A DNA stretch of 39,669 nucleotides from assembly GCF_004362825.1 (NCBI RefSeq), contig NZ_SNXZ01000016.1, positions 1 through 39,669 on the forward strand. Reading direction: 5' to 3'. The DNA is from Labedaea rhizosphaerae (lineage in GTDB: Bacteria; Actinomycetota; Actinomycetes; Mycobacteriales; Pseudonocardiaceae). Of the stretch, positions 1-9,147 are shown piece after piece; position 1 is the first letter of the stretch, and each line of letters opens with the position of its first letter. The translations under genes were made by a program, and so were the position numbers. Below the pieces are notes generated by a model, which was given only the letters and a program-made list of their open reading frames with translations, was not told the origin of the DNA and did not search any database.

Positions 1-105
1 CAGGACTCAACGTCCAGGAACGATCAGTGCTCACCTGCCGGCCGGCTACCACCAGGAGTGTGCCGGATGACTCACTCCCAGAACTGATTAGGATCATCCG
101 GCTTC
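1..105. other. Window edge and hrpB leader, no gene called
   Basis: No complete gene is seen here. One plus-strand frame is open from the window edge to a TGA at 68-70 and could be the last residues of an upstream gene, but it is too short to assign. The rest is the hrpB leader with the inverted repeat described separately. Confidence 0.4.
62..102 (+). promoter_or_regulatory. Inverted repeat just upstream of hrpB
   Basis: GCCGGATGA (62-70) and TCATCCGGC (94-102) are perfect 9-bp arms separated by 23 bases. The right arm ends three bases before the GTG start of hrpB, so the ribosome-binding region would lie inside the stem. This could be an operator or an RNA hairpin that controls translation. 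The arms are seen; the role is inferred. Confidence 0.4.
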
Positions 106-2451
106 GTGACGCTCTACCCGGATCTACCGGTCCGTGCCGTGCTCGACGACGTCGTCGGCACGCTCGACGCCCACGGCACCGCCGTGCTGCTCGCGCCGCC
201 CGGCACCGGCAAGACCACGCTGGTTCCGTTGGCACTGCGCCGGTCCGAGGGCAAGGTCGTGGTCGCGGAGCCGCGCCGGCTGGCCACGCGGGCGGCCGCG
301 GCGCGGATGGCGAGCCTGCTCGGCGAGCCGGTCGGCCGGACCGTCGGCTACTCGGTGCGCGGGGACCGGAAGGTGAGCGACGCGACACGGATCGAGGTGG
401 TCACGTCCGGGCTGCTGGTGCGCAGGCTGCAACGCGACCCCGAGCTCGCCGGCGTGCACACGGTGCTGCTCGACGAGTGCCACGAACGCCACCTGGACGC
501 CGACCTCCTGCTCGCGCTGCTGCTCGACGTGCGTGCCGGTCTGCGCCCTGACCTGCGGATCCTCGCCACTTCGGCGACCGTCGCGGCCGACGCCGTGGCC
601 AAGGTGCTCGGCGACGCGCCCGTGCTGACCGTCGACGCGCGTGCCCACTCGATCGACCTGCGGTACCTGCCGCCCGCCCGCGGCGAACGCCTCGAAGCGG
701 TGGTGGCTCGCGGGGTGCGCGCTGCGCTGACGGCCTGCGACGGCGACGTGCTGGCCTTCCTGCCGGGCGTCGCGGAGCTGCGGCGGACCGCGGCCGCGCT
801 GTCGGATCTCCCGGACGTGCGGCTGCTGCACGGCCGGATGCCAGCCGCCGAGCAGGACGCCGTGCTGCGACCTGGCCAACGCCGCCGTGTGGTGCTGTCG
901 ACCGCGATCGCCGAGTCGAGCCTGACGGTGCCCGGCGTGCGCGCCGTGGTCGACGGTGGTCGCGCCCGGGTGTCGCGGATGGACCACCGGCGTGGGATGT
1001 CCGGCCTGGTCACGGTGCGGGTCTCGGCGGCGGTGGCCGACCAGCGAGCCGGGCGCGCCGGCCGTGAGGCACCGGGCGTGGCCTTCCGGTGCTGGCCGGA
1101 GAACGAGCAGGCCACGCTCCCCCGCTACCCCGAGCCGGAGATCGCGTCGGCCGACCTGACCGGCCTCGCGCTGGAGCTCGCCTGCTGGGGCACGCCGGGC
1201 GGGCAGGGCCTGACCTGGTGGGAACCGCCGCCCGAGGGCGCACTCGCCGCGGCCCACGAGACGCTGCACGCCCTCGGCGCGGTCGACGGCGACGCGGTGA
1301 CCGAACGCGGGCGGCGGATGGCCGGGCTCGGCCTGCACCCGCGGCTCGCGCGTGCGCTGCTGGACGGCGCCGAGGTCATGGGCGCGAAGGCGGCCGCCGA
1401 GGTGGTCGCCATCCTCGACGACAACGGCGCGACCAGCGTCGACATCGAACGTGCGCAGGTCCCGAGGGCCGAGGCCCGCAGGCTGGCCGCGCTCGTCGGC
1501 GGCGGTGGGAGCGGACCGCGGGACGCGGCGCTGGTCGTCGGGCTCGCCTACCCCGAACGCCTGGCCCGCCGCCGGTCCCCCGGTACCCCGGTCTACTTGA
1601 TGGCCGGTGGCACGGCGGCCGAACTGCCCGACGGCATGGGCGACCCCGAATGGCTCGCCGTGGCCACGGTGGACCGGACGCCCGGCGCACGGCACGGCCG
1701 CATCCGGCTCGCCGCGCGCGCCGACCGGGAACTGGCCGAACGCGCGGGTGCCGCGCTGCTGACCGACGCCCACGAGGTGACCTGGACCGATGGCGGGGTG
1801 CGGGCGCGGCACGTCCGCGCGCTCGGCGCGATCGTGTTGACCGAGAAGCCGCTGGCCGACCCGCCCACCGACGCCGTGCGCGCCGCGTTGGTGACCGGGC
1901 TCCGACGCGAGGGCCTCGGTTTGCTGCGCTGGAGCGCCAACGCCCGCTCACTGCGGTCCCGCATGGCCTTCCTGCACCGGGTGCTCGGTGAGCCGTGGCC
2001 GGACGTCTCCGACGAGGCCCTGCTGTCCACAGCGGACCAGTGGCTGGGCACGAGCCTGTCCAAAGTGGACATGGCGACGGTGTTGCGCGGGCTGCTGCCG
2101 TGGCCGGCGGCGGCCAAGTTCGACGAACTGGCGCCGGAGCGGCTCGAGGTGCCCTCCGGCTCGCGGATCGCCGTCGACTACTCCGGCGACGCGCCCGCGC
2201 TGCCGGTGAAGGTGCAGGAGGTCTTCGGCTGGACCGCCAGCCCGACACTCGCGGGGGTGCCGGTCGTGCTGCACCTGCTCTCCCCGGCCGGGCGACCGGC
2301 CGCGGTGACGGCGGACCTCACATCGTTCTGGCACAACGGGTACAAGCAGGTGCGCGCGGACCTGCGGGGCCGGTACCCGAAGCACAACTGGCCCGCCGAC
2401 CCGATGACCGAACCGCCGAGCAGACGCACGACCCAGAGGGGGAACCGATGA
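106..2451 (+). CDS. hrpB: ATP-dependent RNA helicase HrpB (DEAH-box)
   Basis: A superfamily 2 helicase of the HrpB type, 781 aa, about the usual length for the family. Visible motifs are the P-loop APPGTGKTT (residues 30-38), motif II as DECH (123-126; DEAH-class, with Cys where most members have Ala or Phe), ATSAT (motif III), a STAIAESSLT segment (motif V region) and QRAGRAGR (motif VI). The C-terminal third matches the HrpB-specific region. HrpB proteins are thought to remodel RNA, but the physiological role in actinobacteria is poorly known. The GTG start has no good Shine-Dalgarno sequence and follows an inverted repeat. The stop overlaps the next gene as ATGA, so translational coupling to the GNAT gene is likely. 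Confidence 0.92.
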   Translation: MTLYPDLPVRAVLDDVVGTLDAHGTAVLLAPPGTGKTTLVPLALRRSEGKVVVAEPRRLATRAAAARMASLLGEPVGRTVGYSVRGDRKVSDATRIEVVTSGLLVRRLQRDPELAGVHTVLLDECHERHLDADLLLALLLDVRAGLRPDLRILATSATVAADAVAKVLGDAPVLTVDARAHSIDLRYLPPARGERLEAVVARGVRAALTACDGDVLAFLPGVAELRRTAAALSDLPDVRLLHGRMPAAEQDAVLRPGQRRRVVLSTAIAESSLTVPGVRAVVDGGRARVSRMDHRRGMSGLVTVRVSAAVADQRAGRAGREAPGVAFRCWPENEQATLPRYPEPEIASADLTGLALELACWGTPGGQGLTWWEPPPEGALAAAHETLHALGAVDGDAVTERGRRMAGLGLHPRLARALLDGAEVMGAKAAAEVVAILDDNGATSVDIERAQVPRAEARRLAALVGGGGSGPRDAALVVGLAYPERLARRRSPGTPVYLMAGGTAAELPDGMGDPEWLAVATVDRTPGARHGRIRLAARADRELAERAGAALLTDAHEVTWTDGGVRARHVRALGAIVLTEKPLADPPTDAVRAALVTGLRREGLGLLRWSANARSLRSRMAFLHRVLGEPWPDVSDEALLSTADQWLGTSLSKVDMATVLRGLLPWPAAAKFDELAPERLEVPSGSRIAVDYSGDAPALPVKVQEVFGWTASPTLAGVPVVLHLLSPAGRPAAVTADLTSFWHNGYKQVRADLRGRYPKHNWPADPMTEPPSRRTTQRGNR

Positions 2452-2960
2452 GCACCACACTGCGCAGGGGCGACGAGCAGGACCTGGGCACGTTGCTGGC
2501 TTTCTTCGACGAGGCCGTCGCGTGGATGGTCGCGCGCGGCCAGCCCGACCAGTGGGGCACCGAACCGTGGTCGGCCAACCCCAAGCGGGTCGAACGGGTC
2601 CGCGCGCTGATCGGCTCGGGCGAACTCTGGATCGCCGAACTGGACGGCGTCGCGGCGGGCGCGCTGATCGTCAGCGACCACGCGGACGAGCACGTGCCCA
2701 CTGTGGACGAACCGGAACGCTACGTCCGCCTGCTGATCACGTCCCGCGCCCTGGCGGGCAACGGCATCGGGTCGCTGTTGCTGGACAAGGCGAAGGACAT
2801 CGCCCGCGCCGACGGTATCGAACTGCTGCGGGTGGATTGCTGGGCCGGCGGTGGCGGCAAGCTCGTCGCGTACTACGAACGCAACGGCTTCGCGAAGTCC
2901 GGCACCTTCACCGTGAAGGGCTGGCCCGGCCAAGTCCTCACGCAGCGAGTCACGGTCTGA
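2448..2960 (+). CDS. GNAT family N-acetyltransferase
   Basis: A 170-aa single-domain GNAT protein. The N-terminal strand, the segment LLITSRALAGNGIGSLLLD (the Q/RxxGxG/A acetyl-CoA loop in the form RALAGNGIG) and the C-terminal YYERNGFAKSG typical of GNAT motif B are all visible. It transfers an acetyl group from acetyl-CoA to an amine, but the substrate cannot be read from sequence. The ATG overlaps the hrpB stop by four bases and AGAGGGGGA lies just upstream as ribosome-binding site. Codons around 2697-2707 carry a CCACTGTGG word with a rare ACT threonine codon. Confidence 0.85.
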   Translation: MSTTLRRGDEQDLGTLLAFFDEAVAWMVARGQPDQWGTEPWSANPKRVERVRALIGSGELWIAELDGVAAGALIVSDHADEHVPTVDEPERYVRLLITSRALAGNGIGSLLLDKAKDIARADGIELLRVDCWAGGGGKLVAYYERNGFAKSGTFTVKGWPGQVLTQRVTV

Positions 2961-2974
2961 GGCATGCTGGTGGG

Positions 2975-3484
2975 ATGACCGAAGGCGTCACGCACAAACC
3001 GACCACAACGGACAAACTGTTCCGCATCGCCATTGCGATCAAGGGTCTGGACGGTGGCCTGCAGGTCATCGGCGCGCTGGTCCTCGCGGTCACCCCGCCG
3101 GCCGTCATCAGCGGCTTCGCCCACTCCATCGTGACCCGCGACCTGCTCGGCGACCAGAGCGGCACGCTGGCCACCCACCTGAGCAAGGCCGCCGCCGACT
3201 TCACCGGCGGCGACACCCGCGTGTTCGCGATCCTCTACCTGCTCCTGCACGGCATCGTGAAGCTGGCGCTGGTGATCGCCATGCTGAAGAAGATCCTGCC
3301 CGCCTACCCGATCGCGGCCGTGGTGCTCGCCGGGTTCGTCGTCTACGAAGTGTGGCGGGCGATCCACACGCATTCGATCGCGCTGCCGTTCTTCGCCGCG
3401 CTCGACGTCGTGATCATCGTGTTGGTCCTGCGCGAATACCGTCAGCTGCGCCGCGAACGGCAGGAAACGTCAGCGGTTGAGTGA
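2975..3484 (+). CDS. DUF2127 family membrane protein
   Basis: A 169-aa membrane protein. The N-terminal KLFRIAIAIKGLDGGLQVIGAL segment begins a first hydrophobic helix, followed by a soluble loop, LYLLLHGIVKLALVIAML, AVVLAGFVVYEVWRAIHTHS and a last helix ending LREYRQLRRER. The conserved LLHGxxK and YExxR motifs are typical of DUF2127, small four-helix proteins of unknown function. It lies 14 bases after the GNAT gene and is probably cotranscribed. Its 3' end overlaps the convergent membrane protein gene by 15 bp. Confidence 0.8.
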   Translation: MTEGVTHKPTTTDKLFRIAIAIKGLDGGLQVIGALVLAVTPPAVISGFAHSIVTRDLLGDQSGTLATHLSKAAADFTGGDTRVFAILYLLLHGIVKLALVIAMLKKILPAYPIAAVVLAGFVVYEVWRAIHTHSIALPFFAALDVVIIVLVLREYRQLRRERQETSAVE

Positions 3485-5017
3485 CGTGCGGTACCGCCAG
3501 ACGCGGTAGGACGTGCCGTCGCTCAGCGGGTCGTCCAGTACCAGGTCGGCCGCGCACACGGTGATCGTGAATTCGACGCCGCCCTGCTGGGGTTCGCCGA
3601 ATCGCACGCAACCCGGGAGTCCCGGTGCCGGTCGGCCTGGATCGTCGTCGCCCCTGGCGTAGAAGGCGACGCCGCGCTCGGCGAGGAACCGCGGCACCGT
3701 GCCCGCGGCCAGCGCGTCGAGGTAGGCGGCGGAGTTGACCAGGCCTTCCAAGTGGATCAGCGGGCGGTCGGAGTGGTAGCCGACGCTGCCGGCCCGGTCG
3801 CCCATCGCGATCGGGGCGCCGGGCGGGGTGAGCGCGTCGATTTCCGCGGCGACTCTCGGCCCCGCTTCCGTGAAGGCCGACCGTGTGCTGCCGCCGGCCA
3901 CGGACCGGATCCCGGCGACCGAGGTCGCGCACAGGACCAGGACCAGCAGCGCCAGGGCAAGTGCCCGCGTCCGCCCCGCCCACCGGTCCAGCAGTGCCGG
4001 GCCGGCCAAGGCAATGGCCAGCGGCGCCGCCGAGAAGTACCACGACCAGAGCTGCCACGACGACGTGACCGCGTAGTAGACGACGGTGAGCACCCCGCCC
4101 GCCAGCACCACGGCGCCGAAGCGGGCGGCCAGCCCGAGGGCACCGGCCGCCCGGACGAGCAACGCCCCCACAACGACGACCACGGCAAGCGCGCCCAGCA
4201 TGCTCGCGCGCCCGAACACCACTGGCGCGGCGAAGAACTGGGCGATGTCCCCGGCGTTGATCCCGTTGGCGCCCAAGGCCTTCGCCTGCCCCGACACCGG
4301 CAGCGCGGTGCCGAACAGCACCACGTTGACCACGACGTAGCAACTGAGGACGACGGCCGGGACCGCGAGCATGCGCAGCCCGAACCGCAGCCACGGCAAG
4401 CCCGCACGACGCCGTTCGGCGAGGGCGAGCACGCCGAGCAAGGCCAGTGTCACGACCGCGTCCAGCCGTGCCAACACCACGACCGTCATCAAGGCGCCGG
4501 CACCGACCGGGTTCGCGGTCAGGAAACCGTTGGTGCGCAAGTAAACGGTCGCCAGCCACAGCAAGCTGAACAACAGCAGCCCGGTCTCCATGCCGGAGAA
4601 CCAGAACAGCGGACCGGCCGTGCCCGTGACGAGCAGCGGCGTCGCAGCGCAGAAGACCGGCACCGGCCGTCCAGTCAGCCGCCCGATCCGGTCGATCAAT
4701 CGCGCCGACAGGACGAACAGGACCGCGGACACGACCGTGACCAGGACGAGGGCCGTTTTGCCGTTCGCGACAAGGAACACCGGGACGAGGACGAGCAACC
4801 ACAGCGGGTGGTAACCATTGGTGGGATCAACACCGTTGAACGTCGACCCGGCGCCGTCCGCGAGGTGCCGAGCGATGCCGAAGTAGTAGAACGCGTCGTC
4901 GTCGAACGTCCCGACCGCGGCCGGGTAGCTCGCGAAGACCACCACGGCCAACCGCAGCACCGCAAGGGCACCGGCCAGCGCGGTCACGGGGTGAACGGGC
5001 GCCCACACACCCCACAC
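3470..5017 (-). CDS. GT-C-like polytopic membrane protein (putative glycosyltransferase)
   Basis: A 515-aa protein with about ten hydrophobic segments. After the first helix it carries TFDDDAFYYFGIARHLADG and then NGYHPLW (about residues 37-72). This acidic loop plus NGYHPLW signature is typical of GT-C/PMT-like membrane glycosyltransferases that use polyprenyl-phosphate sugars. The acidic pair in the first external loop is the expected catalytic position. A soluble C-terminal domain (about 400-515) follows the last helix. The acceptor and the sugar are unknown. It starts at GTG 72 bp downstream of the kinase gene on the same strand, so it may be the last gene of that operon. A start at the internal GTG near residue 11 is also possible. 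Confidence 0.65.
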   Translation of the reverse strand: MWGVWAPVHPVTALAGALAVLRLAVVVFASYPAAVGTFDDDAFYYFGIARHLADGAGSTFNGVDPTNGYHPLWLLVLVPVFLVANGKTALVLVTVVSAVLFVLSARLIDRIGRLTGRPVPVFCAATPLLVTGTAGPLFWFSGMETGLLLFSLLWLATVYLRTNGFLTANPVGAGALMTVVVLARLDAVVTLALLGVLALAERRRAGLPWLRFGLRMLAVPAVVLSCYVVVNVVLFGTALPVSGQAKALGANGINAGDIAQFFAAPVVFGRASMLGALAVVVVVGALLVRAAGALGLAARFGAVVLAGGVLTVVYYAVTSSWQLWSWYFSAAPLAIALAGPALLDRWAGRTRALALALLVLVLCATSVAGIRSVAGGSTRSAFTEAGPRVAAEIDALTPPGAPIAMGDRAGSVGYHSDRPLIHLEGLVNSAAYLDALAAGTVPRFLAERGVAFYARGDDDPGRPAPGLPGCVRFGEPQQGGVEFTITVCAADLVLDDPLSDGTSYRVWRYRTSLNR

Positions 5018-5089
5018 TTCGCTCGCGGACCACGAAACGAACCGGCACGGCCGGGAATGACCGCAAATTGGCTACTACGGCGGCAGGCC

Positions 5090-5986
5090 TCAACCCGCCA
5101 GGACGCGGCCGACGACCTGCGCGTACATCCGGCCCGGACTCGCGTTCTCCTGCGGGGCAAGGAAACCCGGCAACATGGCCATCCCGACCGCGAAGGGTTG
5201 CAGCCGCGCGTAGAGCGCGTCGGCGTCGGCCGGTCTGCGCTCCGGCTCCTTCTCCAGCACCTGCGCGAGCAGCCGGTTCAGCTCCGGCGGCACACCGGGG
5301 ACGGCCGGCGGGCGTTCCTTCACCTGCCGGTCGAACACGGCATAGGCGGTCGGCCCGGTGAACAGCTGCCGGCCGGTCAGCATCTCGTGCAGGACGCAGC
5401 CCAACGCGTACAGGTCGCTGCGCGGACCCGCCGTGCCGCGCTGGATCTGTTCGGGCGCCATGTAGGCGGGCGTGCCCAGCAGCTGCCCGGTCCGGGTGAA
5501 CTGCGCGACGTCGGTCTCGCGCAGGACCGCGAGGCCGAAGTCGAGCACCTTCACCGAGCCGTCCGGGCAGAGCATCAGGTTGGTGGGCTTGAGATCGCGG
5601 TGGCAGATGGCCAGGGCGTGCGCCGCGGAGAGCACCGCACACGCCTGCGCCGCGATGGCCGCGGCCCACGGCACCGGCAGCGGCCCGTGCTCGACCACGA
5701 GGTCGCCGACCGTGACGCCGTCGATGAACTGCATGACCTGGTAGAGCTTCTGGTCGTGCATGCCGAAGTCGTAGAGCGTCGGCGCGCCCGCGTGTTCCAG
5801 CCGGGCGAGGATGCGGGCCTCGCGGATGAAGCGCTGCGCCAGCTCGTCGTCCGGACCGCCCGGCAGGCGCAGGAACTTCACCGCGACCCGGCGGTCCAGG
5901 TGCCGGTCGTGCCCACGGTGCACCGCGCCCATCCCGCCCTGGCCGAGCGGGAGCTCCTCGAGCTCATACCGGTCGGCGATGAGCAT
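5090..5986 (-). CDS. Soluble serine/threonine protein kinase (Hanks type)
   Basis: A 298-aa protein that is almost entirely kinase domain. It has the glycine loop GQGGMG (15-20), catalytic lysine in VAVKF (Lys37), catalytic loop HRDLKPTN (129-136), DFG (149-151), an activation loop with Thr residues ending in APE (177-179), and SDLYALGC. No transmembrane helix, PASTA repeats or sensor domain follows, unlike PknB-type receptors, so input probably comes through a partner. I chose ATG 5986 because AGGGGA lies five bases upstream and the kinase fold starts there. The start lies inside the 3' end of the methylase-like gene (23-bp overlap), indicating coupled translation. A PP2C phosphatase lies divergently beyond that gene. 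Confidence 0.9.
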   Translation of the reverse strand: MLIADRYELEELPLGQGGMGAVHRGHDRHLDRRVAVKFLRLPGGPDDELAQRFIREARILARLEHAGAPTLYDFGMHDQKLYQVMQFIDGVTVGDLVVEHGPLPVPWAAAIAAQACAVLSAAHALAICHRDLKPTNLMLCPDGSVKVLDFGLAVLRETDVAQFTRTGQLLGTPAYMAPEQIQRGTAGPRSDLYALGCVLHEMLTGRQLFTGPTAYAVFDRQVKERPPAVPGVPPELNRLLAQVLEKEPERRPADADALYARLQPFAVGMAMLPGFLAPQENASPGRMYAQVVGRVLAG

Positions 5987-7766
5987 CCGTGTCCCCTGAG
6001 GGCTGCAGCCGGCCGTCCAGCAGACCTTCGAAGCCCAGCCGCGCGGCGCGCCGGGCCGCCTCGGCCGCCTCAGCCGCCGACTCGGCGAACCGGGTGAGCT
6101 CGGCCAGCACCTGACCGTACGCGCGCTGGCCGGTGATCGGCAGGCGCGGGATCCTCGTGCGCCGCACGTCGATGCGGCTCGACGCGTGGTTGACCGGTTC
6201 ACTGTGCCGCAGGCACCCGGCGAGGAACTCGGCGTCGATGCGCAGGGGGTCGACGCGGTAGCGGGTGAGGTACTGACCGAGCGCCACCCCGGCGTCGGCC
6301 GCGCCGATCACCCGCGCGATCCCGGTCGGCGCGGCCACCACGTCGCCCTCTTCGAGCATGAGCGGGTCGCCACCGGTGCGCCCGGACGGGCTCTTGCCCG
6401 CCATGAAGTCCTCGGCCGTGACCATCGGGATGTCGCCGTCGACCGGCGGCAGGCCCGGCCGCACCTGCACGGCGCCCGACCGCACCAGGTCGCCGATCGT
6501 CGTGGTGGCCAGCGGCCGCCGCTCGTCGAGCACGGCGATGCCGGGTGGGTCGGGGTTGGGCCGGGTCATCCGGGCGACGGCCGCGGCGTATTCGGCGGCG
6601 ATGCGCCCGTCGTCGGGCTGGCGGTGCCGGGCCGGGCTCAGGTCGATGTCGTCGTCGAGCAGGTCGAGCACCGGAACGCCGTAGGCAGGGTCGTCCAGTT
6701 GCTCAGCCACGGTGTCCAATTCGGACGCGACGATCAGCGTGACCGCAGCAGGCACCGGGTCGCCGTCGACCGGCCTGCGCAGCACCCAGAGGTCCGGGCC
6801 GCCGGGCAGGGTGACCACGGCGGTGACCGCACCGGCCCGCAACAACGCGCCACGGATCCGCTTGCCCGATCGCCGGGCCGCCACGGCCTGTGGCAACAGG
6901 ATGACCACCCGGCCGCCGGGACGCACGTGCGCGAGGCAGTGCTGCACCCAGGCCAGCTCGGACTCGCCACGCGGGGGCACACCGTAGGTCCAGCGCGGGT
7001 CCTCGATCAGCTCTTCGTGGCCCCACGCGCGGTCGTTGGTCGGCGGTTCGCACACCACGGCGTCGGCCAGCCGGCCGCGGAAACCGTCCTCCCGCAACGA
7101 ATCGGCGATCTCGATCTGCGCTTCGGTGCCCCGCAGCAGCAAGCGCATCGCCGCGATCGGCGTGGTCGTGATGTCGATGTCCTGGCCGAACGCGGTGACC
7201 TCGGGCGGCGCGGCGCAGAGCAGCGTGCCGAGCCCGCACGCCGGGTCGAACAACGTCGTCACCGGGCCGGCCAGGCGCACCATCAGCTCGGCGACGTCCG
7301 GCCGGGTGACGGGCAGCCTGCGGGCGTGCGCCTCGACATAACGGGCCACGAGGAACTCGAACGCCTCGGAACGGCCCATGTCGGCGGCCATGGCTTTGAC
7401 GAGGCGGACCATCGGCTGGTCGTCGAGCGGGAAGGGCCAGAGCATGCGTTGCTGCTTCATGCCCATGCCGCGCAACAGGACGACGCCCGCCGCCCCGACC
7501 AGCTTGCCCAGGTCGAGGTCCTCGGACTGGGCCCGCAACCGCTGCCAAGCCCGGTCGGCCTTGCCCAGCTCGAACTGCTTTCCCTTGCGCCGCAACCACT
7601 CCTGGACTTCGGTGAGGTCGAACAGCGGGCTGGACGCCGTACCGCCCACCGGCTCCGGGAAGTCGTCGTGCCTGCGGCGCCAGTTGCTGACCGCGGCCCG
7701 CCGCACGGCCGTCATCCGGGCGATGTCACCGGCCGTCACGGTCACTGGTGCGTTCACTCGACTCAC
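5964..7766 (-). CDS. HTH / N6-adenine methylase-like / HsdS-like fusion protein
   Basis: A 600-aa protein in three parts. Residues about 8-60 form a helix-turn-helix with VSNWRRR and FDLTEVQEWL, like MerR/AlpA-type DNA-binding domains. Residues about 85-390 resemble the HsdM type I methylase core: an SAM motif I DPACGLG (174-180) and then CEPPT at the motif IV position (239-243), where active enzymes have NPP followed by an aromatic residue. Residues about 415-590 resemble half an HsdS specificity subunit (GDVVAAPTG, then a RIPRLPITGQRAYGQ helix start). There is no hsdR nuclease gene nearby. It may bind DNA, and SAM, without methylating. The GTG at 7766 was used; GTG 7757 is an alternative. 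Confidence 0.8.
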   Translation of the reverse strand: MSRVNAPVTVTAGDIARMTAVRRAAVSNWRRRHDDFPEPVGGTASSPLFDLTEVQEWLRRKGKQFELGKADRAWQRLRAQSEDLDLGKLVGAAGVVLLRGMGMKQQRMLWPFPLDDQPMVRLVKAMAADMGRSEAFEFLVARYVEAHARRLPVTRPDVAELMVRLAGPVTTLFDPACGLGTLLCAAPPEVTAFGQDIDITTTPIAAMRLLLRGTEAQIEIADSLREDGFRGRLADAVVCEPPTNDRAWGHEELIEDPRWTYGVPPRGESELAWVQHCLAHVRPGGRVVILLPQAVAARRSGKRIRGALLRAGAVTAVVTLPGGPDLWVLRRPVDGDPVPAAVTLIVASELDTVAEQLDDPAYGVPVLDLLDDDIDLSPARHRQPDDGRIAAEYAAAVARMTRPNPDPPGIAVLDERRPLATTTIGDLVRSGAVQVRPGLPPVDGDIPMVTAEDFMAGKSPSGRTGGDPLMLEEGDVVAAPTGIARVIGAADAGVALGQYLTRYRVDPLRIDAEFLAGCLRHSEPVNHASSRIDVRRTRIPRLPITGQRAYGQVLAELTRFAESAAEAAEAARRAARLGFEGLLDGRLQPSGDTDAHRRPV

Positions 7767-7814
7767 AGTAGTTCAGCGTGACACATCAGTCCACAGACAG
7801 AATGCTTGTTAACT

Positions 7815-7835
7815 CAGTCAACCAATGGTTGACTG
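7815..7835. promoter_or_regulatory. Perfect palindrome between the methylase-like and PP2C genes
   Basis: CAGTCAACCA (7815-7824) and TGGTTGACTG (7826-7835) are exact reverse complements around one central A. The site lies in the 75-bp divergent intergenic region, six bases before the PP2C start codon. It contains TTGACT on both strands, so a bound protein would block promoter or initiation sites. An operator for a dimeric regulator is the natural reading. The HTH domain of the adjacent methylase-like protein is one candidate ligand. Confidence 0.65.
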
Positions 7836-7841
7836 GACGGC

Positions 7842-8708
<867 letters not shown>

Positions 8709-8714
8709 GGCTTC

Positions 8715-9143
8715 ATGCTCACCCCCGAGGACGTCCACGACGTGCTGTTCAGCAAGCCCCCGATCGGCAAGCGCGGCTACAACGAGGACGAGGTCGACAC
8801 GTTTCTCGACCTGCTTGAATCCACGTTGCGCGGCGACAGCCCCCGGTTGACGGCAGCGCAGGTGCGCGCGGTCGTCTTCAGCCACCCGCCGATCGGCAAG
8901 CGTGGTTACAACATGGACGAGGTCGACGAGTTCCTCGACCTCGCCGCGGCCCAGCTCGACGGCAACCAGACCGCACCGGTCCAGCGGGCGCCGCAACCCG
9001 CCCCAGCTCAAACCAACCCAGCGCAAACCAACCCAGCGCAAACCAACCCAGCGCAAACCAACCCAGCGCAACTCGATACAGCGCAACCCGACCCAGCGCC
9101 GCCCGGCATGGTGGAGCCGAAGAAGCGCTGGTGGCGGCGCTAG
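8715..9143 (+). CDS. Small protein with two DivIVA N-terminal motifs and a Q/P-rich repeat tail
   Basis: A 142-aa protein with two copies of the DivIVA N-terminal motif: [19 protein letters not shown] (about 14-32) and [19 protein letters not shown] (about 57-75). The long coiled coil of true DivIVA/Wag31 is missing. The tail is built of QTNPA repeats (from residue 99), ends in a basic and aromatic KKRWWRR, and could touch membrane or DNA. DivIVA N-termini bind curved membrane, and Wag31 is a known Ser/Thr kinase target in mycobacteria. Transcription with the PP2C gene (six-base gap) suggests a role in polar signalling, which is inference. It converges on the LtrA-like gene four bases away. 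Confidence 0.8.
   Translation: MLTPEDVHDVLFSKPPIGKRGYNEDEVDTFLDLLESTLRGDSPRLTAAQVRAVVFSHPPIGKRGYNMDEVDEFLDLAAAQLDGNQTAPVQRAPQPAPAQTNPAQTNPAQTNPAQTNPAQLDTAQPDPAPPGMVEPKKRWWRR
9009..9098 (+). repeat. 15-bp minisatellite inside the DivIVA-like gene
   Basis: Four perfect tandem copies of CAAACCAACCCAGCG (9009-9068) are followed by two diverged copies (9069-9098). Each unit encodes QTNPA, and the diverged ones encode QLDTA and QPDPA. The period keeps the reading frame, so copy-number change would lengthen or shorten the tail without a frameshift. Confidence 0.95.
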
Positions 9144-9147
9144 CCGG

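Noticed and set aside
3752-6097. A 781-codon open frame on the plus strand opposite the membrane protein and kinase genes
   Set aside because: It is rich in Arg, Gln and His with no family pattern and lies antisense to two clear genes; such frames are common in G+C-rich DNA.
5964-7766. Type I restriction-modification system
   Set aside because: No hsdR gene is present, M and S parts are fused, and motif IV is degenerate.
9009-9098. Regular repeat considered as a CRISPR array
   Set aside because: The 15-bp units are directly tandem without spacers and encode QTNPA in frame.
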